A DNA stretch of 64,000 bases from Pseudarthrobacter sp. MM222 (GTDB taxonomy: Bacteria > Actinomycetota > Actinomycetes > Actinomycetales > Micrococcaceae), in assembly GCF_947090775.1 (NCBI RefSeq), contig NZ_OX352321.1, forward strand, positions 1,426,001 through 1,490,000, read 5' to 3'. Shown here one piece after another: positions 9,403 to 17,580 of this stretch. Every line of letters begins with the position of its first letter. The stretch's first letter is position 1. The notes beneath the pieces are model-generated. The model made no database searches. It was not told the origin of the DNA and saw only the letters and a list, made by a program, of their open reading frames with translations. The position numbers and the translations under genes were made by a program.

Positions 9403-11046
9403 CTAGGAGGTGCGGCCCACACCAACGAAGGAAACTCCGGTGGTGGGCAGGGGCTTGAAGCCGCTGAGCTTCTTTGAATCCCAGGCGCTGGGAAGCTGGC
9501 GGTGGAACAGCGGGTAGAGCGGGACCTCGTCGGAGACCAGGTCCACGATTTCGCCCGTCAGCTTTTTGGCGTCGTCCTTCGAGGCCTGGCCGGCCTTGGA
9601 CATCAGGTCCACGAGCTGGGCGCGTTCTGGTGTTTCGCCCCAGAAGGCGCGGTTCTTCATCCAGGTGTCGCCTGCGTAGAACCAGCTCAGCAGCAGGTCC
9701 GCGTCGTTGCCGAACACAGACGGGTCGCCGGGCGCTGCAACCACCGTGTAGTCACCCTTGGCAACGCGGTCCGTGTACAGGGCACCGGACTGGAGGTTCT
9801 TCAGGGTCACCTTGACGCCCGGAATCTTGTTCCAGGACTCGAGCATCAGGGGGGCAACATCCTTCACCCAGGCCGTGTCCGTGGTGAGGAGTTCAAATTC
9901 GAGGCTGGTGACGCCGGCTTCCTTGAGCAGTTCCTCGGCCTTCTTGGCATCGTAGCCGTAGACGTTCTTGGCCTTGACGTAATCCGGATGGCCCTCCTGG
10001 AAGTAGGAGCTGGCCGGTTTGGCGTTGCCGAACAGGGCCTTCTTGATGATGGAGTCCTTGTCCAGGCCGTAGTGGAGGGCCTGACGGACGAGCTTGTTGT
10101 TGAAGGGCGCTGCGTTGCAGTTGAACATCATGAAGAGCAGCCCGAAGGACTGTACAGATTCAACGGTGGCCTTGGACTTCAGGCCTTCCATGTCGAGGTA
10201 GGGGACATCCTCGATGGCCTGGACGCGCCCGGACTGCATGGCGGTGACGCGGGCCGCGGCATCGGAGAGCAGCAGCCAGGTCATGCCCTTGGCCAGGGCC
10301 GGCATCGGGCCGGTGTAGGCGTCGTTGGCCTCGAAGACGATCTTGTCATCCTTGACGGCGGAGATGAGCTTGTACGGGCCGGTCCCGACAGGCTTTGCGT
10401 CGAAGGACTTCAGCTGTTCGGAGCCGACCGGGAAGTTGGTCAGGGCCTTGGGAACGACCTTGACCACGGAGATGCGGGGTCCGAAGCCGGGGAACGCGTA
10501 CTTGAGGCTGAACTCGATGGTCTTGGCATCCAGTGCCTTGACGTCCTGGATGAACGGGATGAACTGCGAGAACAAAGACTTGTTGGCGGGGTTCATCACG
10601 CGGGTGAAGGAGAAGACAACGTCCTCGGCGGTTACCGGGGTGCCGTCGTGGAAGACGGCGCCGTCGCGGATAGCCACCTGGTAGGTGGTGTCATTGACCA
10701 TCTTCGGGTCGGCGGCCGCCAAGGCGTTGTACGGCTCACGGGTTGCCGGGTGGAGCTCGATCAGGCCCTCGAAGATATGCAGGTTCGCCGCCATCGGCGT
10801 GGCGCCGGAGGAGGAGATCGGGTCGAAGCCGGTGGAAAGGGCATAGGAGATGCCGGCCTCGATGGTGAGGTCCTTGTTGATCGGCGAGGTGTTCGTCGTA
10901 GCGCCGGAGGTCGTGGTGGCCGGGGCGCCGCAGGCAGCAAGGGTGGTGGCGAATGCTGCGGCGACACCCATGGCGCCAGTCAGTTTGAGGAAGTTCCGGC
11001 GGCTGGCATCTTTGACCAGCGGCAGGTTCTTGGAGGAGATGTTCAT
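9403..11046 (-). CDS. ABC importer substrate-binding lipoprotein (SBP family 5), probable sialic acid binding protein
   Basis: Extracytoplasmic solute receptor of the peptide/nickel family (547 residues). The N-terminus carries both a twin-arginine motif (SRRNFLK) and a lipobox ending in TLAAC, so it should be a Tat-exported lipoprotein. The body shows the family pattern, e.g. [20 protein letters not shown] and [18 protein letters not shown] lies just before the ATG. It is first in the minus-strand operon that continues through both permeases, ATPases, lyase, kinase, epimerase and deacetylase genes. A 17-base inverted repeat lies 29 bases upstream of its start and may be the operator controlling the whole operon. 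Confidence 0.93.
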   Translation of the reverse strand: MNISSKNLPLVKDASRRNFLKLTGAMGVAAAFATTLAACGAPATTTSGATTNTSPINKDLTIEAGISYALSTGFDPISSSGATPMAANLHIFEGLIELHPATREPYNALAAADPKMVNDTTYQVAIRDGAVFHDGTPVTAEDVVFSFTRVMNPANKSLFSQFIPFIQDVKALDAKTIEFSLKYAFPGFGPRISVVKVVPKALTNFPVGSEQLKSFDAKPVGTGPYKLISAVKDDKIVFEANDAYTGPMPALAKGMTWLLLSDAAARVTAMQSGRVQAIEDVPYLDMEGLKSKATVESVQSFGLLFMMFNCNAAPFNNKLVRQALHYGLDKDSIIKKALFGNAKPASSYFQEGHPDYVKAKNVYGYDAKKAEELLKEAGVTSLEFELLTTDTAWVKDVAPLMLESWNKIPGVKVTLKNLQSGALYTDRVAKGDYTVVAAPGDPSVFGNDADLLLSWFYAGDTWMKNRAFWGETPERAQLVDLMSKAGQASKDDAKKLTGEIVDLVSDEVPLYPLFHRQLPSAWDSKKLSGFKPLPTTGVSFVGVGRTS

Positions 11047-11074
11047 AAAAGCCTCGCCATTCCAGAAGGTTTAT

Positions 11075-11091
11075 CGGATGTAGGACATCCG
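11075..11091. promoter_or_regulatory. Perfect inverted repeat, candidate operator of the sialic acid operon
   Basis: CGGATGT-AGG-ACATCCG: two exact 7-base arms with a 3-base spacer, 29 bases upstream of the binding-protein start and within the divergent gap to the DUF4862 gene. GntR/FadR regulators bind short palindromes with a TNGTNNNACNA-like core, and TGTAGGACA resembles this. That it is bound by the regulator at the left edge is inference. Confidence 0.6.
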
Positions 11092-11237
11092 AGCTCGTGG
11101 TAAAACTGTAAGTCCCATCACAGCCGGGGGTCAAGTGCCGGCCCTTCGCCAAGGGGTGCGTATGAAAGCGCCAACCCCGTGGCGCAGTTCCATCACCCGG
11201 TTTCTGCCTCCGCCAGCCGTCGTCAAAGGAGTTCGAC

Positions 11238-12131
11238 ATGTCCCTGATTGTGGGTGCGTATCCCGCCGTGCCGGAGGCGCCGCAGCAGCAGCTGTTTTAC
11301 CAAGGACTCGGACGCGTTCCGTCTATCCGGGGTCTGGAGCTCCCTTACGGCCAGGCCGGCGGCAGTCCCTGGCCAGCCGGGGCGCCGGAAAACTGGGCCG
11401 CGGTGGTGACCGCCATTCCCGGCACCATGCAGCGCCTGAACCAGGACAAGACTTTCGGTCTGGCTTCCACCGACAGCCAGGGCCGGTTGAAGGCGCTGGA
11501 ATTTGTGTCAGGGCTGCGGGAATATGTCCTTCAACTAGCGGGGGAAGGGCACCCTGTGGAGGCGGTGGAACTGCACTCCGCCCCTCGTCGGTCATCCTCC
11601 GCCAAGGCCCTCGAGGAGTCCTTCAAGGAACTGCTCGACTGGGATTGGGGCGGTACCCGTCTGCTGATCGAGCATTGCGATGCTCCCCGTCCGGGTAGCA
11701 ACCCGGAAAAGGGGTTCCTGACCTTCAGAGACGAAGTGAATGTCATCCGCTCCCTCCGGGAGCAGGGGTGGCACCATACGGGAATCGTCGTGAACTGGGC
11801 CCGGTCCGTCATTGAAACGGAAAACCCTGACACTGCCGTCGAACACCTGTCACAGGCCCGGGAAGCCGACACCCTGGCCGGACTGATGTTCTCCGGTTGC
11901 TCACCCACGGAAACCGAGTTCGGTTACCCCTGGATCGACGCCCATCTTCCCGCCGCTGAGGTACCCGGCGCCCCGCCGAGCTCGCTGCTGAACGCCAGCG
12001 AAATCCAGCGCTGCCTCCACGCAGCCGGCCCGGTTTCCCTGACCGGCTTCAAGATTGGGCTATCTCGGCACGGGCTGTCTCCCGAGGAGCGTCTCGCCCG
12101 GCTGCAGCAGATGTGCGACCTGATCGAATAA
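11238..12131 (+). CDS. DUF4862-family protein of unknown function in sialic acid locus
   Basis: A 297-residue soluble protein that I recognise only as DUF4862-like. It starts IVGAYPAVP and alternates short hydrophobic strands with helices, as a TIM barrel would. Acidic, His and Asn residues sit at strand ends: LELPYG, AVELHSAP, LLIEHCDA, IVVNWARS and WIDAHLP. This pattern recalls metal-dependent sugar isomerase/epimerase barrels of the xylose isomerase-like superfamily. AAAGGAG precedes the ATG by six bases, an excellent ribosome binding site. It is divergent from the importer operon and convergent with the sialidase, so a role in sialic acid or amino sugar processing is likely, but the reaction is unknown. 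Confidence 0.75.
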   Translation: MSLIVGAYPAVPEAPQQQLFYQGLGRVPSIRGLELPYGQAGGSPWPAGAPENWAAVVTAIPGTMQRLNQDKTFGLASTDSQGRLKALEFVSGLREYVLQLAGEGHPVEAVELHSAPRRSSSAKALEESFKELLDWDWGGTRLLIEHCDAPRPGSNPEKGFLTFRDEVNVIRSLREQGWHHTGIVVNWARSVIETENPDTAVEHLSQAREADTLAGLMFSGCSPTETEFGYPWIDAHLPAAEVPGAPPSSLLNASEIQRCLHAAGPVSLTGFKIGLSRHGLSPEERLARLQQMCDLIE

Positions 12132-12209
12132 GCACCGCCGGCGCCCGGCGCTGCCAAGGGCCCGGTCGCAGCAGTCGGTGCCCGCCCGTTTCGGCTATCC
12201 CACATCCAT

Positions 12210-13913
12210 TTATGGTGAGGACGTATCCTCGATGCTGACGGCTCCGGTGGTGACGTCGAAGCGGAAGACCCGGGACCATTGATGAAGGGATCCGTTCTGC
12301 CTTGCTTCGACCGCGTAGATGACGTCGAATGCCGGTTGCGCTGCGTCCTCTTCAGTGACTGTGTAGGCAGGGGTGAAGTAAAGGGTCTGCTCACCCGGGG
12401 AAAGGTCGGTTGCGGGGAAGGCGTCGGAGCCCGGGCCGGTCAGCCGCACCCCGTAAGCAGCCTCGGTCCCGTCGTTCCTTGCCCGTCCGGTGAAGGCGAG
12501 AATGTCGCCGGCTTTGCAGCCCGGTAGGACAGGACCGTAGTTCAGGTCCTGCGCCTCGCGCGTGCCAAGGACCTGGACCTGGTCCGGGGAATAGCCCTGG
12601 CCGATCTCCTTCCAGGTCCCGGCGCCCCAGCCGCTCCCGTCCGTAGCCAGGACATGGGACTCCCCGGCGTCCTGCCATACTGCAGGCAGGCCCGGCGTGA
12701 TGGACCGCAACTCCATCTCAAAGGAAAGACCCGGGCCCGCCGGAGGCGCTCCATCACCCGCTGCCGCCGGTGTCCGCGCGGCAAGCTGATCGGTCAACTG
12801 ACCCGGAGGGACGGAAACAAAAACTATTTCCCGGTAGCCCTGGCGCTCGTACAGCACCGCGATGTTGCCGTCGGGCAGCCGCGTCGCCGTCGAATACGCG
12901 GAACTGCCCGCACACAGGACCAGCTTCGCCGGCCACGTCGCCCCATTGTCGGGGGAGAGGCTCAGCACGGTGTTCCGCCGCAGATTGGTGTCGTGGTTGT
13001 TGGTCGCCAACAGCCACTGGTCCGTCACTGCGGTGGCCAGGTTCGGCACGGCGGGCAGGCCGTCGAACCGGGCAAGGGAGCCGTTGTCGCTGGGATCCGG
13101 CAGGTCCCCGACGGGAGCGAGACTGCTCCAGCTGTGGCCGCCGTCGTCCGAGAATGCGGCCAGCCGCCATGGAGTGGCGCGGCTGTGCAGGAGCAGCCGA
13201 CCGTCAGCCAGCGAGGCCACCTTGTTCTCATTGGGCGCCGCTCCCTCGGGGGTGGCATAAATAAGTTCTCCCAGGGTCCAGTTGTCCCCGTGGTCATCAC
13301 TGTAGGCCGAGGCCGCCATGATCTTGCCGCCGCGGAGAACAACGAACTGCTGGACGAGACGGCCCCGGTACGGTCCGGTGTGGATCTGAATGCCCTGCCC
13401 CGCGGACGCGAAAATGCCGGTAATCACCCGGGCGGCGGAACTGCTGCCCTTCAATTGGTCCGTGATGCGCCGGTGCTGCCAGCTCACACCGTCGTCGTCC
13501 GAAAAGCTGAGGTCGCAGTGCTGAATGAGCTCATCGTCCGGGTCCAGGCCGGTAGTGGATTCAAAAAAGCCGGCACGTGTGCCCGCTGCGTGGAAGAGGA
13601 AGATCCGACCCGTTTCGGCATCCACCAGCAGGCTTGGATCCCCATAACCCTGCAACCCGGACCCGGTACGCACCACCTGCTGGGGACCCCAGGTCTTCCC
13701 GTTGTCCAAGCTCCGGCGGACCAGCAGATCGATTGGGCTGGGCAGGTCATCCAGGTTTGGCCGCCCGTCATAAGCCGCCAACAGCGCGCCCCGGACGGTG
13801 ACCGCTAAGGCGGGAATGCGGTACTGACGGTAACCGCCGTGCCCCCGGACGGCCAGGACCTGCTCAAGGGAGGGGTGGGCGGACGCTACGGGACCGCAAA
13901 CATAGGATGTCAC
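12210..13913 (-). CDS. Exo-alpha-sialidase (neuraminidase, GH33 type) without visible signal peptide
   Basis: Hydrolyses terminal sialic acids from glycans. The RIP motif is YRIPALAV near residue 34, and five Asp-box repeats follow: SLDNGKTW, SDDDGVSW, SDDHGDNW, SDDGGHSW and SPDNGATW, giving a six-bladed propeller. FMELR-type text near residue 400 (SFEMELRSITPGLPAVWQ) begins an extra C-terminal beta domain of about 170 residues. No signal peptide is evident before the RIP motif, unlike the secreted sialidases of other actinobacteria. The start is the GTG at 13913; no ribosome binding site precedes it but a promoter-like TAGACT does, so it may be leaderless. Convergent with the DUF4862 gene. 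Confidence 0.93.
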   Translation of the reverse strand: MTSYVCGPVASAHPSLEQVLAVRGHGGYRQYRIPALAVTVRGALLAAYDGRPNLDDLPSPIDLLVRRSLDNGKTWGPQQVVRTGSGLQGYGDPSLLVDAETGRIFLFHAAGTRAGFFESTTGLDPDDELIQHCDLSFSDDDGVSWQHRRITDQLKGSSSAARVITGIFASAGQGIQIHTGPYRGRLVQQFVVLRGGKIMAASAYSDDHGDNWTLGELIYATPEGAAPNENKVASLADGRLLLHSRATPWRLAAFSDDGGHSWSSLAPVGDLPDPSDNGSLARFDGLPAVPNLATAVTDQWLLATNNHDTNLRRNTVLSLSPDNGATWPAKLVLCAGSSAYSTATRLPDGNIAVLYERQGYREIVFVSVPPGQLTDQLAARTPAAAGDGAPPAGPGLSFEMELRSITPGLPAVWQDAGESHVLATDGSGWGAGTWKEIGQGYSPDQVQVLGTREAQDLNYGPVLPGCKAGDILAFTGRARNDGTEAAYGVRLTGPGSDAFPATDLSPGEQTLYFTPAYTVTEEDAAQPAFDVIYAVEARQNGSLHQWSRVFRFDVTTGAVSIEDTSSP

Positions 13914-13979
13914 ATCTTAGTCTAACCAGCTCTACGTTTGTGACAGCGGACACCCCATGGTGTGTAGGACGTCGTATAG
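13914..13979 (-). promoter_or_regulatory. Candidate leaderless promoter and operator region of the sialidase gene
   Basis: On the minus strand TAGACT (13924-13919) ends five bases before the GTG start, and CTGTCA (13946-13941) lies 16 bases further upstream, a plausible -10/-35 pair for a leaderless transcript. Around the start codon GATGT-G-ACATC is a 5-base perfect inverted repeat, and TGTAGGACGTC at about 13963 resembles the TGTAGGACATC core at 11080. Spacing differs from that site, so a shared regulator is only a suggestion. Confidence 0.35.
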
Positions 13980-14060
13980 AAGGAGCAGCGGAAAAGGGCT
14001 CTTTCGTGGAGCGTCTAGATCCGGTGGCGCCGGGCCGCCTGCCCTGACCAATCCGGCCGG

Positions 14061-14103
14061 AACACCAGGAGCTCCCGTGCTCTGCACGGGAGCTCCTGGT
14101 GTT
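14061..14103. terminator. Perfect 20-base-pair hairpin, probable transcription terminator
   Basis: AACACCAGGAGCTCCCGTGC, loop TCT, then its exact reverse complement. It lies 12 bases downstream of the stop of the minus-strand membrane-protein gene and would end that transcript. No run of U follows on either strand, as is common for actinobacterial stem-loop terminators. Confidence 0.7.
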
Positions 14104-14114
14104 GTCCGCCCCGC

Positions 14115-14579
14115 TCAGGCCTGCGGCTTGAGGCGGATGTTGACCATGTTGAGCTCGCCTGTGCCCTCGAAGCGGTAGGCCAGTTCGATGGTCTTACCGT
14201 CACAGTCGAGGGAACCCGCGACGTCGGCCCCTTTAGCGCCGTTGCCCGAGCTGGCCCGGAGTTCCGTGTAGTTCGGCTTGCAGGACCCGTTCAGCTCCAG
14301 GCCGCGGACGCCGGCAGTGAAGTCCTCCTTGGTGAGCTTTTCCCTGAGTGCGGGACCCAGGTGTTTGTCGTAGGCGGTGCCGGTGTCGCCGGTGATGATC
14401 AACGCGTTGAAATCATCCGCGAGATCCTTGGCTTTGTTCGTTGCGCCGCCGACGAAGTTCATCAGTGTGACCACGCCGATCGCTACGAGCAGCAGGAACC
14501 CGCCGACCATGCCCAGCACCATCCACAGCGGGGGGCGGCTCTTTCCAGGAGCGTGCTGTGTGTCCTGGGGAATGCTCAA
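14115..14579 (-). CDS. Hypothetical membrane-anchored protein
   Basis: I do not recognise a characterised family. About 154 residues: a short polar N-terminus, one hydrophobic segment (WMVLGMVGGFLLLVAIGVVTLM) and an outside domain of about 100 residues with two cysteines (GSCKPNY and SLDCDGK) that could form a disulfide. The fold size resembles small lipoprotein-like or DUF4878-type extracytoplasmic domains. I chose the TTG at 14579 because GGAAAGG precedes it by eight bases; an in-frame start at 14654 would add a tail that does not look like protein. A perfect hairpin follows the stop. Confidence 0.6.
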   Translation of the reverse strand: MSIPQDTQHAPGKSRPPLWMVLGMVGGFLLLVAIGVVTLMNFVGGATNKAKDLADDFNALIITGDTGTAYDKHLGPALREKLTKEDFTAGVRGLELNGSCKPNYTELRASSGNGAKGADVAGSLDCDGKTIELAYRFEGTGELNMVNIRLKPQA

Positions 14580-14721
14580 GATGCAAGCCTTTCCGGCAGT
14601 CCGCATGGCCGCTGCCTTGGTCGCAGGGACCCTGAAGGGACCCGTGGGTGTCAATGCGACCCAGCCTATAGCGACGGGGACGGCCGGACCCGCCGACGGG
14701 CGTTGCCACGCCGCCGGGTTC

Positions 14722-15195
14722 TTAGCCTTCCGCGGAGCCCCGCTCGAGCAGCGGCTGGATCCGGAACGGAATCAGCTCGCCCATGGCCAGTGCTGTGTCC
14801 GTCCGGTCCACGCCGTCGCAGGCCAGGATCTTCCCGTTGATCCGGAACAGGTCTTCGGCGTCCAGGGCCACGACGCGCAGCAGCAGATCCGCGGAGCCGG
14901 TGAGCCCGTAGCCTTCCAGGATTTCCGGGATGCCCGCCAGCTCCACCGCCAGCGTGCCCAGTTTCTGTTGCTGGACGTGCACCGAAATGAAGGCCATCAG
15001 CGGGTAGCCCAGGGAGGCCGGATTAATGCGCCGTTCGAACGAAAGGAAGACGTGTTTCTTCTCCAGCTGGGCCATCCGGGCCTGCACGGTGTTGCGCGAC
15101 AGTCCGAGCTTCTGGGCCAAGGCAACCACGGTGCGCCGCGGATCGCTCGCCATGGCCGAAAGCAGACGGGTGTCGGTGCCATCCAAGGTTTGCAT
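14722..15195 (-). CDS. Lrp/AsnC-family transcriptional regulator, BkdR-like
   Basis: A 157-residue Lrp-type regulator: N-terminal helix-turn-helix (RRTVVALAQKLGLSRNTVQ) and a C-terminal RAM/AsnC ligand domain (LEGYGLTGSADLLLRVVALD). It is divergent from the 2-oxo acid dehydrogenase operon, the typical position of BkdR, which activates branched-chain keto acid dehydrogenase genes in other bacteria in response to branched-chain amino acids. The ATG at 15195 (MQTLDGTD) fits the family start; an in-frame GTG at 15219 would add eight hydrophobic residues. A GCATAATGC palindrome covers this start codon, suggesting autoregulation. Confidence 0.88.
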   Translation of the reverse strand: MQTLDGTDTRLLSAMASDPRRTVVALAQKLGLSRNTVQARMAQLEKKHVFLSFERRINPASLGYPLMAFISVHVQQQKLGTLAVELAGIPEILEGYGLTGSADLLLRVVALDAEDLFRINGKILACDGVDRTDTALAMGELIPFRIQPLLERGSAEG

Positions 15196-15243
15196 AATGC
15201 GCAAGATTAGCACGGTCACGGCGGCTCCGGCAGGGCATAATGC
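15192..15243. promoter_or_regulatory. Two copies of GCATAATGC, candidate Lrp/BkdR operators
   Basis: The 9-base palindrome GCATAATGC occurs at 15192-15200 and 15235-15243; both copies continue as GCATAATGCKCAA (K = G or T). Their spacing of 43 bases is about four helical turns. They lie in the divergent gap between the Lrp-type gene and the E1alpha gene. Binding by the adjacent regulator is inferred. Confidence 0.5.
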
Positions 15244-15391
15244 TCAACTTTTCCGCAGGTGGTTGTACCCCTTGTGCAAAGTGAGTAGGGTCACAATTAT
15301 CCGGGGCAACGGCGCCCGGGCGGCCGGTGTGCACGGGGATCACGAGTCCTCCGGAGCACCGGTCAGACGACGTCAGAAGGTTGCGGACAAC

Positions 15392-16570
15392 ATGTTTACC
15401 GACGACGCGGGCAAGGGCGGCATCGCCGCCGGCGGCCCCGGGAACAGCGCAGAATCAAACAGGCGGACCGGCGGGGACCTCGTCCAGCTGATCACCCCGG
15501 GGGGCGAACGGGTCAGCCATCCCGAATTCGACTCCTGGATCCAGGATGTCACCGACGAGCAGCTCGGCACACTCTACGAAGACATGGTGGTGATCCGCCG
15601 GATCGACGCAGAGGCAACCGCCCTTCAGCGCCAGGGCCAACTGGCGCTCTGGCCCCCGTTGCTGGGCCAGGAAGCGTCCCAGATCGGCTCGGCCCGGGCC
15701 CTCCGGGACGACGACTTCGTCTTCCCCAGCTACCGCGACAACGGCGTCGCCTACGTCCGCGGGGTGAACGTGGAGGACATCGTCCGGGCCTGGCGGGGCA
15801 ACTCACTTTCCGGCTGGGACCCGTACACCGTGAACGTGGCAACGCAGCAGATCATCATTGGCGCCCAGACCCTGCACGCCACGGGCTACGCCATGGGCAT
15901 CCAGAATGACGGCGCCGATTCGGTGGCCGTGGCCTACTTCGGCGACGGCGCCACGAGTGAGGGCGACGTCAACGAGGCGATGGTCTTTGCAGCCAGTTTC
16001 CAGGCGCCGGTGGTGTTCTTCTGCCAGAACAACCACTGGGCCATCTCCGAGCCCGTCAAGCTGCAGTCGCACATCCAGATCGCGGACCGCGCCGCCGGCT
16101 TCGGCATCCCCAGCATGCGCGTCGACGGCAACGACGTCCTGGCCGTTATGGCCGCAATGCGCATCGCCCTCGACCGGGCGCGGCACGGGGGAGGACCCAC
16201 CTTCATCGAGGCTGTCACCTACCGGATGGGCCCGCACACGACGGCGGATGATCCCACCCGCTACCGGGACGCCAACGAGCTCGAGGACTGGGCCGCCAAG
16301 GATCCGATTGCCCGGGTGAAGTCCCTGCTGGAACGCAAGGGACTGCTCACCGCGGAGCTCGAAGCCGCCGTCACAGCAAAGGCGGACGCCGTGGCCAAGG
16401 CGCTGCGGGCCGGCACCATCAACATGCCCGAGCCGCAGCCGCTGGACGTCTTCAAGCACGTCTACAGCACCCCCAATTCCTGGCTCGACCGCCAGCAGGA
16501 CCACTATTCCCGCTACCTGGCTTCCTTCGGTGATCCCGCAGAAGCCGCTTCTGAAGAAGGTGCACGCTGA
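15392..16570 (+). CDS. bkdA: 2-oxo acid dehydrogenase E1 component, alpha subunit (probable branched-chain)
   Basis: Thiamin diphosphate-dependent decarboxylation of branched-chain 2-oxo acids (or pyruvate), with the beta subunit. The thiamin diphosphate motif is YFGDGATSEGD ending in FCQNN, and the substrate-side LLGQEASQIG and PSYRDNGVAY stretches are typical of E1alpha. I place the start at the ATG 15392 (AGAAGG upstream), giving 392 residues; sequence before it does not look coding. The stop overlaps the beta-subunit start (TGATG). The adjacent Lrp regulator and downstream leucine-degradation genes favour the branched-chain complex, equivalent to M. tuberculosis Rv2497c, over pyruvate dehydrogenase. 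Confidence 0.9.
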   Translation: MFTDDAGKGGIAAGGPGNSAESNRRTGGDLVQLITPGGERVSHPEFDSWIQDVTDEQLGTLYEDMVVIRRIDAEATALQRQGQLALWPPLLGQEASQIGSARALRDDDFVFPSYRDNGVAYVRGVNVEDIVRAWRGNSLSGWDPYTVNVATQQIIIGAQTLHATGYAMGIQNDGADSVAVAYFGDGATSEGDVNEAMVFAASFQAPVVFFCQNNHWAISEPVKLQSHIQIADRAAGFGIPSMRVDGNDVLAVMAAMRIALDRARHGGGPTFIEAVTYRMGPHTTADDPTRYRDANELEDWAAKDPIARVKSLLERKGLLTAELEAAVTAKADAVAKALRAGTINMPEPQPLDVFKHVYSTPNSWLDRQQDHYSRYLASFGDPAEAASEEGAR

Positions 16571-17580
16571 TGACGCAGATGACCTTTGCCCGAGCCATCA
16601 ATTCGGGCCTGCGCAAGTCCCTTGAAAACGATCCCAAGGTGATCCTGATGGGGGAGGACATCGGCGCGCTCGGTGGCGTCTTCCGGGTCACCGACGGGCT
16701 GCAGAAAGACTTCGGCACGCACCGCGTGGTGGACACGCCGCTCGCCGAGTCCGGCATCATGGGCACCGCAGTGGGCCTGGCCTACCGCGGGTACCGCCCG
16801 GTGGTGGAGATCCAGTTCGACGGATTCATCTACCCGGCGTTCGACCAGATCGTCAGCCAGGTCGCCAAGATGCACTACCGCACCCAAGGCGCCGTCAAGA
16901 TGCCGATCACCATCCGCGTCCCGTTCGGCGGCGGCATCGGCTCGCCGGAACACCATTCCGAATCCCCGGAGGCGTACTTCACGCACACCTCGGGCCTTCG
17001 CGTGATCAGCGTGTCCAACCCGCAGGACGCCCACATAATGATCCAGCAGGCCATTGCCTGTGACGACCCCGTGCTGTACTTCGAACCGAAGCGCCGCTAC
17101 CACGACAAGGGCGAGGTTGATGAATCCATGGACCTCAGCGCCGCGCTGTCCATGGAGAAGGCCCGCGTGGTGGCCGAGGGCAAAGATGTGACCCTGGTGG
17201 CCTACGGACCCCTCGTCAAGACCGCCAAGGATGCCGCCCTCGCCGCCGCGGATGAAGGCGTCTCCGTGGAAGTCATTGACCTGCGCTCCCTGGCCCCGCT
17301 GGACTTCGCCACGCTGGAAGACTCGGTCCGCAAGACCGGACGGCTGGTCATCACGCACGAGGCGGCCCAGTCCGGCGGGCTCGGCGCCGAGGTGGCCGCC
17401 AGCATCACCGAACGCTGCTTTTACCACCTCGAAGCCGCCCCGGTCCGGGTGACCGGCTTCGATGTCCCGTACCCGTACTCGAAGCTTGAAATGCACCATC
17501 TGCCGGGCCTGGACAGGATCCTGGACGGCGTCGACCGCGCCCTGGGCCGCCCCAACTCCCTCAGCGGGCTGGAAGGATGA
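16570..17580 (+). CDS. bkdB: 2-oxo acid dehydrogenase E1 component, beta subunit
   Basis: Forms the alpha2beta2 E1 with the preceding gene product. The N-terminus MTFARAINSGLRKSLENDP, the conserved LMGEDIGALGGVF, TPLAESGIMGTAVGLA and the C-terminal VIDLRSLAPLDF and VTGFDVPYPYSKLE are all standard for transketolase-like E1beta proteins. Length 336 is normal. It shares one base with the alpha gene and four with the E2 gene (ATGA), so all three are coupled. The cognate E3 (dihydrolipoamide dehydrogenase) is not in the window. Confidence 0.93.
   Translation: MTQMTFARAINSGLRKSLENDPKVILMGEDIGALGGVFRVTDGLQKDFGTHRVVDTPLAESGIMGTAVGLAYRGYRPVVEIQFDGFIYPAFDQIVSQVAKMHYRTQGAVKMPITIRVPFGGGIGSPEHHSESPEAYFTHTSGLRVISVSNPQDAHIMIQQAIACDDPVLYFEPKRRYHDKGEVDESMDLSAALSMEKARVVAEGKDVTLVAYGPLVKTAKDAALAAADEGVSVEVIDLRSLAPLDFATLEDSVRKTGRLVITHEAAQSGGLGAEVAASITERCFYHLEAAPVRVTGFDVPYPYSKLEMHHLPGLDRILDGVDRALGRPNSLSGLEG

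Noticed and set aside
9502..11103. 533-codon plus-strand frame opposite the binding-protein gene
   Set aside because: The minus strand encodes a clear Tat lipoprotein receptor; the plus frame lacks motifs and a ribosome binding site.
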